The translations under genes and the position numbers were made by a program. DNA of 33,286 nucleotides, from positions 1 to 33,286 of the forward strand of contig NZ_CABHYG010000019.1 in NCBI RefSeq assembly GCF_902170785.1, given 5' to 3'. The notes under the pieces are model-generated. The model had not been told where the DNA came from, did no database searches, and worked only from the letters and a program-made list of their open reading frames with translations. Position 1 is the first letter of the stretch, and the number at the start of each line of letters is the position of its first letter. Positions 22,893 through 33,276 of the stretch are shown piece by piece. The DNA comes from Yersinia proxima (lineage in GTDB: Bacteria; Pseudomonadota; Gammaproteobacteria; Enterobacterales; Enterobacteriaceae).

Positions 22893-23166
22893 AGGGTTCC
22901 TCAGCTCGCTGAAAAGTCGACCCACTCTGTCTGCCCTGAAACCAGGACAGGTCGTGCAACACTATTATTTAGAACGAGAAGTCGAAACACTCCTCGGAAT
23001 ACTCTTTTCTATCACTCTTAAACCATTTCATCGCGTTACTTTAACTACCGAGCTACCCGAGTGGGTCGTAGCTGAGAACGCAGTATATTAAGTCGTCAAT
23101 AGAAAGGAATATTAGGGGTTAGTTAGCCGCTAAACAGTGTGAAATGCGACTAACGCCCTACAGCGC
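22893..23166 (-). other. rplL-rpoB spacer: RNA hairpins and probable processing region
   Basis: This leader between the attenuator and rpoB has no gene. Two RNA hairpins stand out on the minus strand. One is CTGTCCTG/CAGGGCAG (22931-22950, 4-nt loop, one G-U pair). The other, at 23051-23074, pairs AGCTAC with GTAGCT around an inner ACCC/GGGT. In E. coli RNase III cuts the rplL-rpoB intercistronic RNA; the second structure is the better candidate here, but that is inference. Confidence 0.5.
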
Positions 23167-23206
23167 AAAAAGGCTGATGACTAAAAAGTCACCAGCCATC
23201 AGCCTA
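23167..23206 (-). terminator. rplL-rpoB transcription attenuator
   Basis: On the minus strand GGCTGGTGACT and AGTCATCAGCC (plus-strand 23187-23197 and 23172-23182) form an 11-bp stem with one G-U pair and a 4-nt loop, followed by TTTTT (23167-23171). It lies 39 nt after the rplL stop. This fits the known attenuator that lets only part of transcription proceed into rpoBC. A second upstream arm, GGCTGATG (23199-23206), can pair with the same 3' arm. Confidence 0.88.
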
Positions 23207-23235
23207 TAAGTCAGGCTGCGAACTCAAAGCTTAAC

Positions 23236-23604
23236 TTACTTGATCTCAACAGAAGCACCAGCTTCTTCCAGAGATTTTTTCAGAGACTCAGCTTCGTCTT
23301 TGTTCACGCCTTCTTTCAGAACTGCAGGTGCAGATTCAACCAGGTCTTTAGCTTCTTTCAAGCCCAGGCCAGTTGCGCCGCGAACAGCTTTGATAACTGC
23401 AACTTTGTTGTCGCCGAATGAAGCCAGAACAACGTTGAATTCAGTTTGTTCTTCTACAGCTTCAGCAGCAGCAGCAGGACCTGCAGCAACAGCAGCAGCT
23501 GAAACGCCGAATTTCTCTTCCATAGCAGAGATCAGTTCAACGATTTCCATTACAGACAGAGCTGCAACGCCTTCAAGAATTTGGTCTTTAGTGATAGTTG
23601 ACAT
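23236..23604 (-). CDS. rplL: 50S ribosomal protein L7/L12
   Basis: L7/L12 forms the flexible ribosomal stalk that recruits and activates translational GTPases such as EF-Tu and EF-G. The product is 122 residues. It has an N-terminal dimerisation domain ([21 protein letters not shown]), an Ala-rich hinge (about 36-50) and the C-terminal factor-binding domain with [20 protein letters not shown]. Four copies bind L10, encoded 69 bp upstream. It precedes the attenuator to rpoB, giving the stalk excess over RNA polymerase. Confidence 0.98.
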   Translation of the reverse strand: MSTITKDQILEGVAALSVMEIVELISAMEEKFGVSAAAVAAGPAAAAEAVEEQTEFNVVLASFGDNKVAVIKAVRGATGLGLKEAKDLVESAPAVLKEGVNKDEAESLKKSLEEAGASVEIK

Positions 23605-23673
23605 AACAAGTGTTCCTAAAATACAGAAATAGTTTATACGTTAAAAAGCAATGACTGAAAAAGAGAGGGCGAA

Positions 23674-24177
23674 TTAAGCCGCTTCAGCTTCTTTCTGGTC
23701 ACGCAGCGCAGCCAATGTACGAACCAATTTGCCAGCAGCGGCTTCTTTCATGGTTCCCATCAGACGTGCGATTGCTTCTTCGTAGGTTGGCAGAGTTGCC
23801 AGGCGGTCGATCTGAGCCGCAGGGATTAACTCGCCTTCAAAGGCTGCTGCTTTAACCTCAAATTTTGCATTTTCTTTAGCAAATGCTTTGAACAGACGAG
23901 CAGCTGCGCCCGGGTGTTCTGAAGAGAATGCAATCAAGGTTGGACCAACAAACGTGTCTTTCAGGCATTCGAACGGAGTGCCTTCAACAATGCGACGCAG
24001 CAAGGTGTTACGAACAACTTGCATATGAACGCCAGCTTCACGACCTGCTTTACGCAGTTCAGTCATTTTATCAACGGTAACGCCACGAGAATCCGCAACA
24101 ACCGCAGACAGCGCACCTTTGGCTACTTCTTTAACTTCAGCAACAATCGCTTGTTTGCCTTGAAGATTTAGTGCCAT
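23674..24177 (-). CDS. rplJ: 50S ribosomal protein L10
   Basis: L10 anchors L7/L12 dimers to 23S rRNA at the stalk base and, as the L10-L12 complex, represses its own mRNA. The 167-residue protein starts [34 protein letters not shown]. It keeps the RNA-binding N-domain and a C-terminal helix, [25 protein letters not shown], that binds L7/L12. AGGAG (24187-24191) precedes the ATG by 9 nt. It begins the rplJL-rpoBC unit behind a long regulatory leader. Confidence 0.98.
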   Translation of the reverse strand: MALNLQGKQAIVAEVKEVAKGALSAVVADSRGVTVDKMTELRKAGREAGVHMQVVRNTLLRRIVEGTPFECLKDTFVGPTLIAFSSEHPGAAARLFKAFAKENAKFEVKAAAFEGELIPAAQIDRLATLPTYEEAIARLMGTMKEAAAGKLVRTLAALRDQKEAEAA

Positions 24178-24480
24178 TAGTTCTTGCTCCTGGATTAACC
24201 GGGGATTAATTCCCCGGAACTCACGTCACCCAAAACATTACTAAATTGTAATGAACGGGCGTTGAAACACGGTGAGCAGAATCCAGCAAAGACCATTCTT
24301 TTTTATTCTTGATAAACAAAAAAATAAAAAAATGCTTCAGGTTCTGTCACCGTCTACGCAGGAAATTAAGTGCTTTACAACACACCTGCGGTCTTGGACG
24401 GAGGCTTGGATAAGGCCAAGCTCCAACCGAAAATTCTGTTTTCTGTCGATTGAACATTTGTGATTAACAAATAAGCCATC
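24178..24480 (-). ncRNA. rplJ (L10) autoregulatory mRNA leader
   Basis: A gene-free stretch of about 370 bp precedes rplJ, where enterobacteria have the L10-leader RNA that binds L10-(L12)4. Visible structure includes CCGGGGA/TCCCCGG (24199-24217, 7 bp, 5-nt loop) directly upstream of the AGGAG, and GC-rich repeats around 24360-24430 including the arms GAGCTTGG and CCAAGC (24404-24423). The rplJ promoter must lie within or just before this region; I could not identify its hexamers with confidence. Boundaries are approximate. Confidence 0.7.
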
Positions 24481-24490
24481 AACAGAAGTA

Positions 24491-24523
24491 TGGGCGTAAG
24501 ATTTTAGACAAACCTTACGCCCA
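24491..24523 (-). terminator. Hairpin after rplA (weak terminator or processing signal)
   Basis: TGGGCGTAAG (24491-24500) and CTTACGCCCA (24514-24523) form a perfect 10-bp stem with a 13-nt loop, about 27 nt after the rplA stop. On the minus strand the following sequence is TACTTCTG, not a T-tract. It probably protects or processes the rplKA transcript or gives partial termination. Confidence 0.6.
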
Positions 24524-24549
24524 CGTAAAGCGATAAAAGCAAATAGTGA

Positions 24550-25254
<705 letters not shown>

Positions 25255-25257
25255 TTA

Positions 25258-25686
<429 letters not shown>

Positions 25687-25714
25687 TTACGATTTCCTCG
25701 ATTTGGGTAATATC

Positions 25715-25785
25715 GCCTCGTGTTCGAGGCTCCCCGTGTTTTGTCTCGCTATTATTTCTATGAAATAAGTTGTCACGGGTGACAA
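25715..25785 (-). promoter_or_regulatory. rplK promoter and probable L1-binding leader
   Basis: A candidate promoter on the minus strand is GTGACA (25771-25776), 16 bp, TAATAG (25749-25754). An inverted repeat, TTGTCAC-GG-GTGACAA (25770-25785), covers the -35. Downstream the RNA can form GCCTCG/CGAGGC with a 4-nt loop (25715-25730), about 28 nt before the start codon. That fits the position of the L1 target that controls rplKA. Both assignments are from position and shape only. Confidence 0.5.
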
Positions 25786-25800
25786 AAAGCAAGACATCTA

Positions 25801-25839
25801 AAAACAAAAGGCGCGAAATTATATTGTAATTTCACGCCT
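25801..25839 (-). terminator. secE-nusG operon terminator
   Basis: On the minus strand AGGCGTGAAATT and AATTTCGCGCCT form a 12-bp stem with one G-U pair and a short loop, followed by TTTGTTTTT. It lies about 40 nt after the nusG stop and before the rplK promoter. Confidence 0.9.
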
Positions 25840-25878
25840 AAGACAAGACTCAAATTTCGACCAATGGTGAAAAATGAA

Positions 25879-26424
25879 TCAGCCTTTTTCTACCTGACTG
25901 AAGTCCAGTTCGACCGGAGTTGCACGGCCAAAAATGGAAACAGACACTTTCAAGCGACTCTTTTCGTAGTCCACTTCTTCAACAACACCGTTGAAATCAG
26001 CAAATGGACCATCACTAACACGAACCAATTCACCTGGCTCAAACAGTGTTTTAGGACGTGGTTTATCACCCACTTGTTGAAGACGATTCATAATCGCATC
26101 AACTTCTTTATCACTGATTGGTGCCGGACGATCGGATGTGCCACCGATAAAGCCCATTACACGTGGCACGCTACGTACTAAGTGCCAGCTGGCGTCGTTC
26201 ATCACCATCTGAACCAGTACATAACCTGGGAAGAATTTACGCTCACTCTTACGACGTTGACCGCCACGAATTTCGACGACTTCTTCCGTTGGAACCATGA
26301 CTTCGCCAAACAGCTCTTCCATGTCATGTAACTTGATATGCTCACGCAGCGATTGAGCTACGCGGCCTTCAAAACCGGAAAACGCCTGAACGACGTACCA
26401 ACGCTTTTTTGGTGCTTCAGACAT
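25879..26424 (-). CDS. nusG: Transcription elongation/antitermination factor NusG
   Basis: NusG binds RNA polymerase across the cleft, suppresses pausing and links it either to Rho or to ribosomal S10. The 181-residue product has the usual length. It has the NGN domain ([23 protein letters not shown]...[10 protein letters not shown]) and the C-terminal KOW domain ([30 protein letters not shown]). It starts one base after the secE stop, so the pair is tightly coupled. A strong terminator follows. Confidence 0.98.
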   Translation of the reverse strand: MSEAPKKRWYVVQAFSGFEGRVAQSLREHIKLHDMEELFGEVMVPTEEVVEIRGGQRRKSERKFFPGYVLVQMVMNDASWHLVRSVPRVMGFIGGTSDRPAPISDKEVDAIMNRLQQVGDKPRPKTLFEPGELVRVSDGPFADFNGVVEEVDYEKSRLKVSVSIFGRATPVELDFSQVEKG

Positions 26425-26425
26425 C

Positions 26426-26809
26426 TTAGAACCTCAGGCCAGTAATAAATGATACCAGGCGGACCAGAATACCATCCAGCCCCCATAGAATCAGTGACAT
26501 TACAGCAGTTACCGCAGCAACGATTAACGTTGTGTGCAGAGTTTCCTGACGGGTAGGCCAAATCACTTTACGCACTTCCGTGCGTGCTTCACGAGCAAAC
26601 GCTACAGTGGCTTTGCCTTTTGCCGTCATCAATGCAACAGCACCGGCAACAGCGATAATTACTACAACTGCCAACGCACGCAGCGGCAGGCTGAAATCAC
26701 GGTAATAATAATTACCAACTATAGCTGCAACTAACAGTACAGCAACGATTAGCCATTTAGCCGTTTCCAGGCCGCGTCCGCTCCCTGGAGCCTCGGTATT
26801 CGCACTCAT
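26426..26809 (-). CDS. secE: Preprotein translocase subunit SecE
   Basis: SecE clamps SecY in the inner-membrane SecYEG translocon. The 127-residue product matches E. coli in length and has three hydrophobic segments, at about 19-36, 45-63 and 93-112. The conserved cytosolic hinge [19 protein letters not shown] lies before the third. The last 60 residues appear identical to E. coli. The start at 26809 ([13 protein letters not shown]) fits the family; an in-frame start at 26824 adds five residues. nusG follows after one base. Confidence 0.98.
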   Translation of the reverse strand: MSANTEAPGSGRGLETAKWLIVAVLLVAAIVGNYYYRDFSLPLRALAVVVIIAVAGAVALMTAKGKATVAFAREARTEVRKVIWPTRQETLHTTLIVAAVTAVMSLILWGLDGILVRLVSFITGLRF

Positions 26810-27001
26810 AAACCAACCTGTCACTATGATTCAGAACAAACAACTTTGCTTCGCACCGCAAAGCAAACCAAGCCGAAGGATGCTCTAGAGACTCTCTAAT
26901 CGGCACCACTCAGCACTATCCGCCGTACTTCCAGAGCCCATCTCACCAATAATTATGATGAAAAAACCACTGATGAGATAGGTTCTAGTATGACAACGTA
27001 G
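26810..27001 (-). other. tufB-secE intergenic region with secE leader hairpin
   Basis: This gap of about 190 bp should hold the secE-nusG promoter. No hexamer pair is convincing; a CATAAT near 26957 lacks a good -35. In the transcribed part TTTGCTT (26845-26851) and AAGCAAA (26861-26867) form a hairpin extended by an inner GC/GC pair, about 35 nt before the secE ATG. No gene is seen. Confidence 0.5.
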
Positions 27002-27029
27002 AAAAAGGGCATCAAATGATGCCCTTTTA
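27002..27029 (-). terminator. tRNA-tufB operon terminator
   Basis: AAAAGGGCATC and GATGCCCTTTT form an 11-bp stem with a 4-nt loop, followed on the minus strand by a T-run. It begins about 20 nt after the tufB stop. The A/T ends make it nearly symmetrical. Confidence 0.92.
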
Positions 27030-27048
27030 TCGTATGTCGCGTCAAATC

Positions 27049-28266
<1,218 letters not shown>

Positions 28267-28341
28267 TCACCACATCAACCAAGCGCATGCTTGCTGAATC
28301 CATAACACAGAAAGAAAATCAGGGGACGAGAGAATGGGAAG

Positions 28342-28417
28342 TGGTGCTGATAGGCAGATTCGAACTGCCGACCTCACCCTTACCAAGGGTGCGCTCTACC
28401 AACTGAGCCATATCAGC
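28342..28417 (-). tRNA. thrT: tRNA-Thr (anticodon GGT)
   Basis: A complete 76-nt cloverleaf reads leftward with acceptor GCTGATA/TATCAGC, discriminator A and an encoded CCA at 28342-28344. The anticodon loop contains GGT, and the T-arm has GTTCGAA. It is the last tRNA before tufB, matching thrT in E. coli. Confidence 0.97.
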
Positions 28418-28423
28418 GCATCT

Positions 28424-28498
<75 letters not shown>

Positions 28499-28645
28499 AT
28501 CTTAGAACTCGGCTACCTGACTTAATCTGCAGAAACTTGAAAGGAAGGGCTTGGCCACTTCACTCTTCATCGAGAGCCTAGCTCTCGCCTTGAGTGTTAA
28601 TTGGGGTTCGATCTTCTGAATCACCCTGAGACTCAAGGTTAAATA
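28499..28645 (-). other. tyrU-glyT spacer with processing-type hairpin
   Basis: This 147-nt spacer is unusually long for the cluster, whose other gaps are 6 and 19 nt. It contains a perfect 7-bp hairpin, CGAGAGC/GCTCTCG, with a 3-nt loop (28571-28587). It has no T-tract. It is probably an RNase processing site in the precursor. I see no further tRNA or gene in it. Confidence 0.5.
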
Positions 28646-28730
<85 letters not shown>

Positions 28731-28749
28731 TAATTTTTTATTACTTGAA

Positions 28750-28825
<76 letters not shown>

Positions 28826-28835
28826 ATCAAGTGCA

Positions 28836-28885
28836 GCGCATTCTAGGTAGAGTGAGCCTATGATGCAACAAAAAAATTGCACAAA
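28836..28885 (-). promoter_or_regulatory. Promoter of the thrU-tyrU-glyT-thrT-tufB operon
   Basis: On the minus strand there is a -35 TTGCAT (28863-28868), an exact 17-bp spacer and a -10 TAGAAT (28840-28845). A GCGC discriminator (28836-28839) follows, the signature of stringent control of stable RNA genes. Initiation would be near 28833, about 8 nt before thrU. The A/T tract just upstream (28869-28880) may act as an UP element. Confidence 0.88.
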
Positions 28886-29225
28886 TTGCCCTTTCGCTCA
28901 TAAAACAGCCACTTTTTAAACTTAAGATGTATTATTGACCATAGTTGGCTCAATTCACACTCAGTGCTTCACTATTTTAACCAAGCCTATGAATAAAAAA
29001 CATCCCTAAAAAACAGCTCATGTCTCACTGCCAAACAATTTTATCGCCCGCAAAGCGAAAATAAATTCAATTCTGTGCCCCAATATGGGGAGATCAACCC
29101 AATAAGGTGCATTGAAGCTAAAAAATCCCTGCCCAACGCCTTTAATCGCAAAGTTCCGTATTTGGCTTATTTATTGCTTAAATATAAGCATACGCACAAG
29201 CCAGACATCAGACAGGGGCTTTATT
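28886..29225. other. A/T-rich region between tRNA operon and GNAT gene
   Basis: This stretch of about 340 bp has no convincing gene. It is more A/T-rich than its surroundings. Hairpins include CCCCA/TGGGG with a 3-nt loop (29078-29090) and TGCTTA/TAAGCA with a 4-nt loop (29177-29192), the latter enclosed by GGCTT and AAGCC. A TATAAG close to the second could be a -10 for the GNAT gene, but no good -35 is present. Confidence 0.45.
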
Positions 29226-29777
29226 ATGAAGATAGTTTTACTGAATGCGGCAACATTGCCGATATACCGAAGTGAGCTGGCACATTTACTGATTGATGCT
29301 GTATCTCATGGCGCATCAATCGGCTACAGCACCCGAGCTATCTCGCAAGATGAAGCGGAGAACTACTACCATAACCTTCACTCTGCCATCACGAAAGGTA
29401 CATTATTATTATGGATAGCACGTGATGAAACAGGGATCGTGGGTACTATCCAATTAGATTTATGCCAAAAGCCAAATGGCTTAAACCGAGCCGAAGTACA
29501 AAAATTATTAGTTCACAGCCGAAGCCGTCGTGCTGGGATTGGGCATAAATTGATTATTGAGATGGAAAATACTGCGGTTCAGCTTCGTCGCGGATTGTTA
29601 TACCTGGATACCGAAGCTGGTTCTCCTGCTGAGTCTTTTTATCGTGCGCAAGGATACCGGTGTATGGGCGAGATCCCTGATTATGCCTGCACACCTGATG
29701 GTTGTTATCACCCAACGGCTATTTATTTCAAACGCTTATTCTCTGTTAATCAAACACATACCGCTATAGCCAGTTAG
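29226..29777 (+). CDS. GNAT family N-acetyltransferase
   Basis: This is a 183-residue protein with the GNAT fold signature. Motif A is RRAGIG (101-106), the acetyl-CoA pyrophosphate loop, after a strand VQKLLVHS. A motif B-like segment, SFYRAQGYRCMGEIPDYA, follows. The start at 29226 (MKIVLLNAATL) has AGGGG about 8 nt upstream; a longer ORF from 29112 adds 38 unlikely residues. The substrate cannot be told from sequence. It stands alone between the divergent tRNA operon promoter and coaA, where E. coli has no gene as far as I recall. A hairpin terminator lies at 29898. Confidence 0.9.
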   Translation: MKIVLLNAATLPIYRSELAHLLIDAVSHGASIGYSTRAISQDEAENYYHNLHSAITKGTLLLWIARDETGIVGTIQLDLCQKPNGLNRAEVQKLLVHSRSRRAGIGHKLIIEMENTAVQLRRGLLYLDTEAGSPAESFYRAQGYRCMGEIPDYACTPDGCYHPTAIYFKRLFSVNQTHTAIAS

Positions 29778-29897
29778 ACAGGATAAATATACCCAGTAAA
29801 ATGACAGAAGCTCGACAAGCACCTTCGTAACTGTTCGGAATAGCAACACACATCAAAGAAATCACTCACTAAATACAAAAATGTCTACGCCAAAAAG

Positions 29898-29928
29898 CAA
29901 GCTGCCTATAATATGCAGCTTGTTTCTT
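29898..29928 (+). terminator. Terminator-like hairpin between the GNAT gene and coaA
   Basis: CAAGCTGC (29898-29905) and GCAGCTTG (29915-29922) form an 8-bp stem, followed by TTTCTT. The 9-nt loop contains a perfect TATAAT (29907-29912), which could be a -10 element for coaA, although no good -35 is 16-18 bp upstream. Confidence 0.7.
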
Positions 29929-29986
29929 ATCTGGAGTTGGCGTCCAGCGCCTTTCCCAACCTGCGTTAACAGGCAGAATTTGGCTT

Positions 29987-30937
29987 ATGACAAAAAGAGA
30001 TCAATCTTTAGCGACGCCTTATCTACAGTTCGATCGTACTCAGTGGGCGGCTTTGCGCGACTCAGTACCATTGACGCTAACAGAAGAAGAAATCGTTAAA
30101 CTCAAAGGGATTAACGAAGACCTTTCATTAGATGAAGTGGCACAGATATATCTACCACTCTCGCGACTACTTAATTTTTATATCAGTTCTAATTTGCGCC
30201 GCCAGGCGGTTCTGGAGCAATTTCTTGGAACTGATGGTCAACGTATTCCCTATGTTATTGGTATTGCGGGCAGTGTCGCGGTAGGGAAAAGTACAACAGC
30301 GCGTTTGCTTCAGGCACTACTTAGCCGTTGGCCAGAGCACCGTAGTGTCGAGCTGATTACTACTGATGGTTTTCTTTATCCGAATAAAGTGCTGAACGAG
30401 CGCGGACTGATGAAGAAAAAAGGATTCCCAGAATCCTATGATATGCACAACTTGGTGAAATTTGTCTCTGAGGTAAAATCAGGTGCTGATCATGTCACCG
30501 CGCCTGTTTACTCCCATTTAATATATGATATTGTCCCTGATGGTAATAAGATTATCAAACAGCCGGATATTCTTATATTAGAGGGGTTAAATGTTTTACA
30601 AAGTGGCATGGATTACCCTCATGACCCGCACCATGTATTTGTCTCTGACTTTGTAGATTTCTCTATATATGTTGATGCGCCAGAAGATTTACTCCAAAGT
30701 TGGTATATCAATCGGTTCCTTAAATTCCGCCAGGGTGCATTTTCTAATCCTGATTCTTACTTCCATAACTATGCAAAACTGCCAGAAACAGAGGCAGTGA
30801 AAATTGCAACGCAGTTATGGAAAGAAATCAATGGATTGAATTTAAAGCAGAATATATTGCCAACACGTGAACGAGCTAGCCTGATAATGACTAAAAGTGC
30901 CAATCATGCGGTTGAAAGTGTGCGTTTAAGAAAATAA
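29987..30937 (+). CDS. coaA: Type I pantothenate kinase
   Basis: CoaA phosphorylates pantothenate, the first and rate-controlling step of CoA synthesis, and is feedback-inhibited by CoA. The 316-residue product equals E. coli CoaA in length. The P-loop GSVAVGKS (95-102) has Lys101, and the catalytic Asp127 is in TTDGFL. Conserved blocks [11 protein letters not shown] and the long [20 protein letters not shown] are intact. No strong Shine-Dalgarno precedes the ATG; AGGCAG lies about 12 nt upstream. It is convergent with birA. Confidence 0.97.
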   Translation: MTKRDQSLATPYLQFDRTQWAALRDSVPLTLTEEEIVKLKGINEDLSLDEVAQIYLPLSRLLNFYISSNLRRQAVLEQFLGTDGQRIPYVIGIAGSVAVGKSTTARLLQALLSRWPEHRSVELITTDGFLYPNKVLNERGLMKKKGFPESYDMHNLVKFVSEVKSGADHVTAPVYSHLIYDIVPDGNKIIKQPDILILEGLNVLQSGMDYPHDPHHVFVSDFVDFSIYVDAPEDLLQSWYINRFLKFRQGAFSNPDSYFHNYAKLPETEAVKIATQLWKEINGLNLKQNILPTRERASLIMTKSANHAVESVRLRK

Positions 30938-30944
30938 TAAATTG

Positions 30945-30967
30945 TGGGCAGTAATAGCCGCCCATTT
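30945..30967. terminator. Weak hairpin between convergent coaA and birA
   Basis: TGGGC (30945-30949) and GCCCA (30960-30964) form a short 5-bp stem with a 10-nt loop and TTT on the plus side. It fills most of the 36-bp gap between the two stops and may terminate both genes weakly. Confidence 0.4.
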
Positions 30968-30973
30968 AACTTA

Positions 30974-31936
30974 TTAATTAACCCCACGAAGAGATATTTC
31001 ACCACCGATATACGGTTTTACATGCCCATCTTGCTCTAATAATAATGCACCTTGTTGGTCTATACCGCGAGCAATACCAAATATTTCTTGGTTTCCGATA
31101 ATCAATTTCACTGGGCGATCAAGATAGTTATCCATTTCCCGCCAACGTGAAATAAAGGCGGCTAGTCCCTCATTTTCAAACTTAACCACTGCCAGTCGTA
31201 ATTCAGATAATAATTCAGCTGTCAGTTTATTGCGATCAATAATAACGCCAGCTTCTTGTAAATTAATCCAATCCTGGCTAATAACATTGGTTGTTAATTC
31301 ACGCATGGTCAGATTAATACCGGCACCAATAACCAACTGCGCTGCATCACCCGTTTTACCAGTGAGTTCCACTAATATTCCAGCCAACTTCTTATCATTT
31401 AGATATAGGTCATTTGGCCACTTGACGCGAACCTGTTCTGCACCCAGTTTGTGCAACACTTCCGCCATCACAATACCCACCACTAAACTTAGCCCCATCG
31501 CAGCTGCAGGGCCTTGTTCTAAGCGCCAGAACATTGATAAATAAAGATTAGCACCAAAAGGCGAGACCCACTGACGACCACGTCGACCGCGGCCAGCTTG
31601 CTGATATTCAGCGACACAGGCATCACCAGATTTAAGTTCAGTGATGCGATCTAACAGATATTGATTCGTAGAGTCAACTACGGGTAATACAGTTACCTGA
31701 CCAGCAGGCAAATAACTTAATATGGCTTGTTCATCAAGTAATTGGATTGGTGTCGGTAAGCTATATCCTTTGCCTGGCACAGTGAAAACATCGAGCCCCC
31801 ATTCTCTGATGGTTTGCATATGCTTATTAATTGCAGCCCGGCTCATACCCAACACTTCACCTAGTTGCTCACCTGAGTGAAAAGTACCGTCGGCAAGTAT
31901 ACCTATTAATCGCAAGGGGACTTTTATATCTTTCAC
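30974..31936 (-). CDS. birA: Biotin-protein ligase / biotin operon repressor
   Basis: BirA attaches biotin to the carboxyl carrier protein of acetyl-CoA carboxylase and, with biotinoyl-AMP bound, represses the bio operon. The 320-residue protein has the N-terminal winged-helix HTH (about 20-46, [20 protein letters not shown]), the biotin-AMP loop GRGRRGR (115-121), KWPND (172-176) and Lys183 in DKKLAG. It starts with GTG at 31936, whose GTGA overlaps the murB stop; GGAG lies 8 nt upstream within murB. The repressor domain is intact, so both functions are expected. Confidence 0.97.
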   Translation of the reverse strand: MKDIKVPLRLIGILADGTFHSGEQLGEVLGMSRAAINKHMQTIREWGLDVFTVPGKGYSLPTPIQLLDEQAILSYLPAGQVTVLPVVDSTNQYLLDRITELKSGDACVAEYQQAGRGRRGRQWVSPFGANLYLSMFWRLEQGPAAAMGLSLVVGIVMAEVLHKLGAEQVRVKWPNDLYLNDKKLAGILVELTGKTGDAAQLVIGAGINLTMRELTTNVISQDWINLQEAGVIIDRNKLTAELLSELRLAVVKFENEGLAAFISRWREMDNYLDRPVKLIIGNQEIFGIARGIDQQGALLLEQDGHVKPYIGGEISLRGVN

Positions 31937-32970
31937 GACAAACGCTCCACAGCATTAACTTCACCATTACTTGCGATAAAGCGCACCTCTGGCTCTAACC
32001 AGATGGAAAATTTCTTTGCAACCTGCTGGCGGATATAGCTGGCAAGGCCCAATACATCCTGTCCAGTAGCCTCTGCAAAATTAATCAGTACTAAAGCCTG
32101 TTGCTGATGCACTGCGGCCCCACCAATTCGGTATCCTTTGAGTGAGCATTGATCAATAAGCCAACCCGCAGCCAGCTTTACAGAACCATCAGGTTGCGGG
32201 TAATGGGGCGCATTGGGATAGCGCTTTACAATATCTTCAGCCACAGTTGCATCCACAACTGGATTTTTAAAGAAACTACCGGCGTTGCCCGTCACTGTCG
32301 GGTCAGGTAACTTACTCCGACGCATTGCACAGACAGAGTTAAAGATATCCTCCGCTGTTACAGTCAGTGGGTCCATACGAGTTAAATCACCATAACCCAG
32401 CGTTGGGGTCCACGATTTTATTAATCGAATACCTACAGCAACAATGGCAAATCCATGACCGTAGTGATGTTTAAATATGCTGTCACGGTAACCAAATTGG
32501 CAGTCTTCAGCAGAAAGGCGTAGAACCATACCCTTCTCCATATCAAGTAAATCAACGTATTCACATACTTTTTGCAGCTCAACGCCATATGCTCCAATAT
32601 TTTGAATTGGAGCAGAGCCGACACAGCCTGGGATTAAGGCTAAGTTTTCTAAACCCGGCATGTTGTTTTGCAACGAGTAGCATACCAACTGGTGCCAATT
32701 CTCCCCTGCACCTACATGCAGATGCCAGGCAGTATCATCTTCCGTAAAGGTAATACCCTTAATACGATTAAGTAATACTGTCCCTGAGTAGTTTTCAATA
32801 AACAGTACATTACTGCCCTCCCCAAGCAAGAGTACAGGCTGATGCTTAGAGACAGACTCATGCCATGCATCAATCAATTCTTGTGTAGAATTAGCACTGA
32901 TAACATTGCTCGCGTAGGCTGATAGTGCAAAAGTGTTGAGATGTTTTAGCGGAGAACGTTGATTCGACAT
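31933..32970 (-). CDS. murB: UDP-N-acetylenolpyruvoylglucosamine reductase
   Basis: MurB is an FAD enzyme that reduces UDP-GlcNAc-enolpyruvate to UDP-MurNAc with NADPH, the second committed step of peptidoglycan synthesis. The 345-residue product, 3 longer than E. coli, has the FAD-binding [10 protein letters not shown] and the catalytic residues Arg162 (YRDS), Ser232 ([10 protein letters not shown]) and Glu328 (LEPEVRF). These match E. coli Arg159, Ser229 and Glu325. No clear Shine-Dalgarno is seen. It lies downstream of the 5S gene and its two terminators and overlaps birA by 3-4 nt. Confidence 0.97.
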   Translation of the reverse strand: MSNQRSPLKHLNTFALSAYASNVISANSTQELIDAWHESVSKHQPVLLLGEGSNVLFIENYSGTVLLNRIKGITFTEDDTAWHLHVGAGENWHQLVCYSLQNNMPGLENLALIPGCVGSAPIQNIGAYGVELQKVCEYVDLLDMEKGMVLRLSAEDCQFGYRDSIFKHHYGHGFAIVAVGIRLIKSWTPTLGYGDLTRMDPLTVTAEDIFNSVCAMRRSKLPDPTVTGNAGSFFKNPVVDATVAEDIVKRYPNAPHYPQPDGSVKLAAGWLIDQCSLKGYRIGGAAVHQQQALVLINFAEATGQDVLGLASYIRQQVAKKFSIWLEPEVRFIASNGEVNAVERLS

Positions 32971-33055
32971 TACATTGGATACTCATTCTAACTAGCTCTG
33001 GCGCTAGTCTAACCGATCATAATGCTCATATTGTATTTTGTTTTAAGTGAATATA

Positions 33056-33085
33056 TAAAAAAAGCCCTCTGCACAGCAGAAGGCT
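33056..33085 (-). terminator. rRNA operon terminator, distal copy (T2-like)
   Basis: On the minus strand AGCCTTCTGC and GCAGAGGGCT form a 10-bp stem with one G-U pair and a 3-nt loop, followed by a run of T. It is the second of two tandem terminators after the 5S gene and separates rrn transcription from murB. Confidence 0.93.
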
Positions 33086-33116
33086 CTTTCTTTGGCTTTC
33101 ATATTTCACACATAGC

Positions 33117-33143
33117 AAAAACCCCACGCTTTTGGCATGGGGT
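33117..33143 (-). terminator. rRNA operon terminator, proximal copy (T1-like)
   Basis: On the minus strand ACCCCATGC and GCGTGGGGT form a 9-bp stem with one U-G pair and a 5-nt loop, followed by TTTTTG. It starts about 14 nt after the 5S 3' end. Confidence 0.93.
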
Positions 33144-33156
33144 CTCGGCTTATTTG

Positions 33157-33276
33157 ATGCCTGGCAGTGTCCTACTCTCGCATGGGGAGACCCCACACTA
33201 CCATCGGCGCTACGGCGTTTCACTTCTGAGTTCGGCATGGGATCAGGTGGGACCACCGCGCTATGGCCGCCAGGCA
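33157..33276 (-). rRNA. rrf: 5S ribosomal RNA
   Basis: A complete 120-nt 5S rRNA reads leftward. The 5' end TGCCTGGCGG pairs with the 3' CTGCCAGGCAT region to close helix I. The conserved internal stretch CCGAACTCAGAAGTGAAACG is present. The bases beyond 33276 belong to the 23S-5S spacer of the same operon, which lies outside the window. It is followed by two terminators and murB, as in rrnB of E. coli. Confidence 0.98.

Noticed and set aside
29112..29225. N-terminal extension of the GNAT gene from an upstream ATG
   Set aside because: The 38 extra residues resemble translated leader sequence and contain no conserved motif; the ATG at 29226 has a suitable AGGGG upstream and begins the fold with a beta strand.
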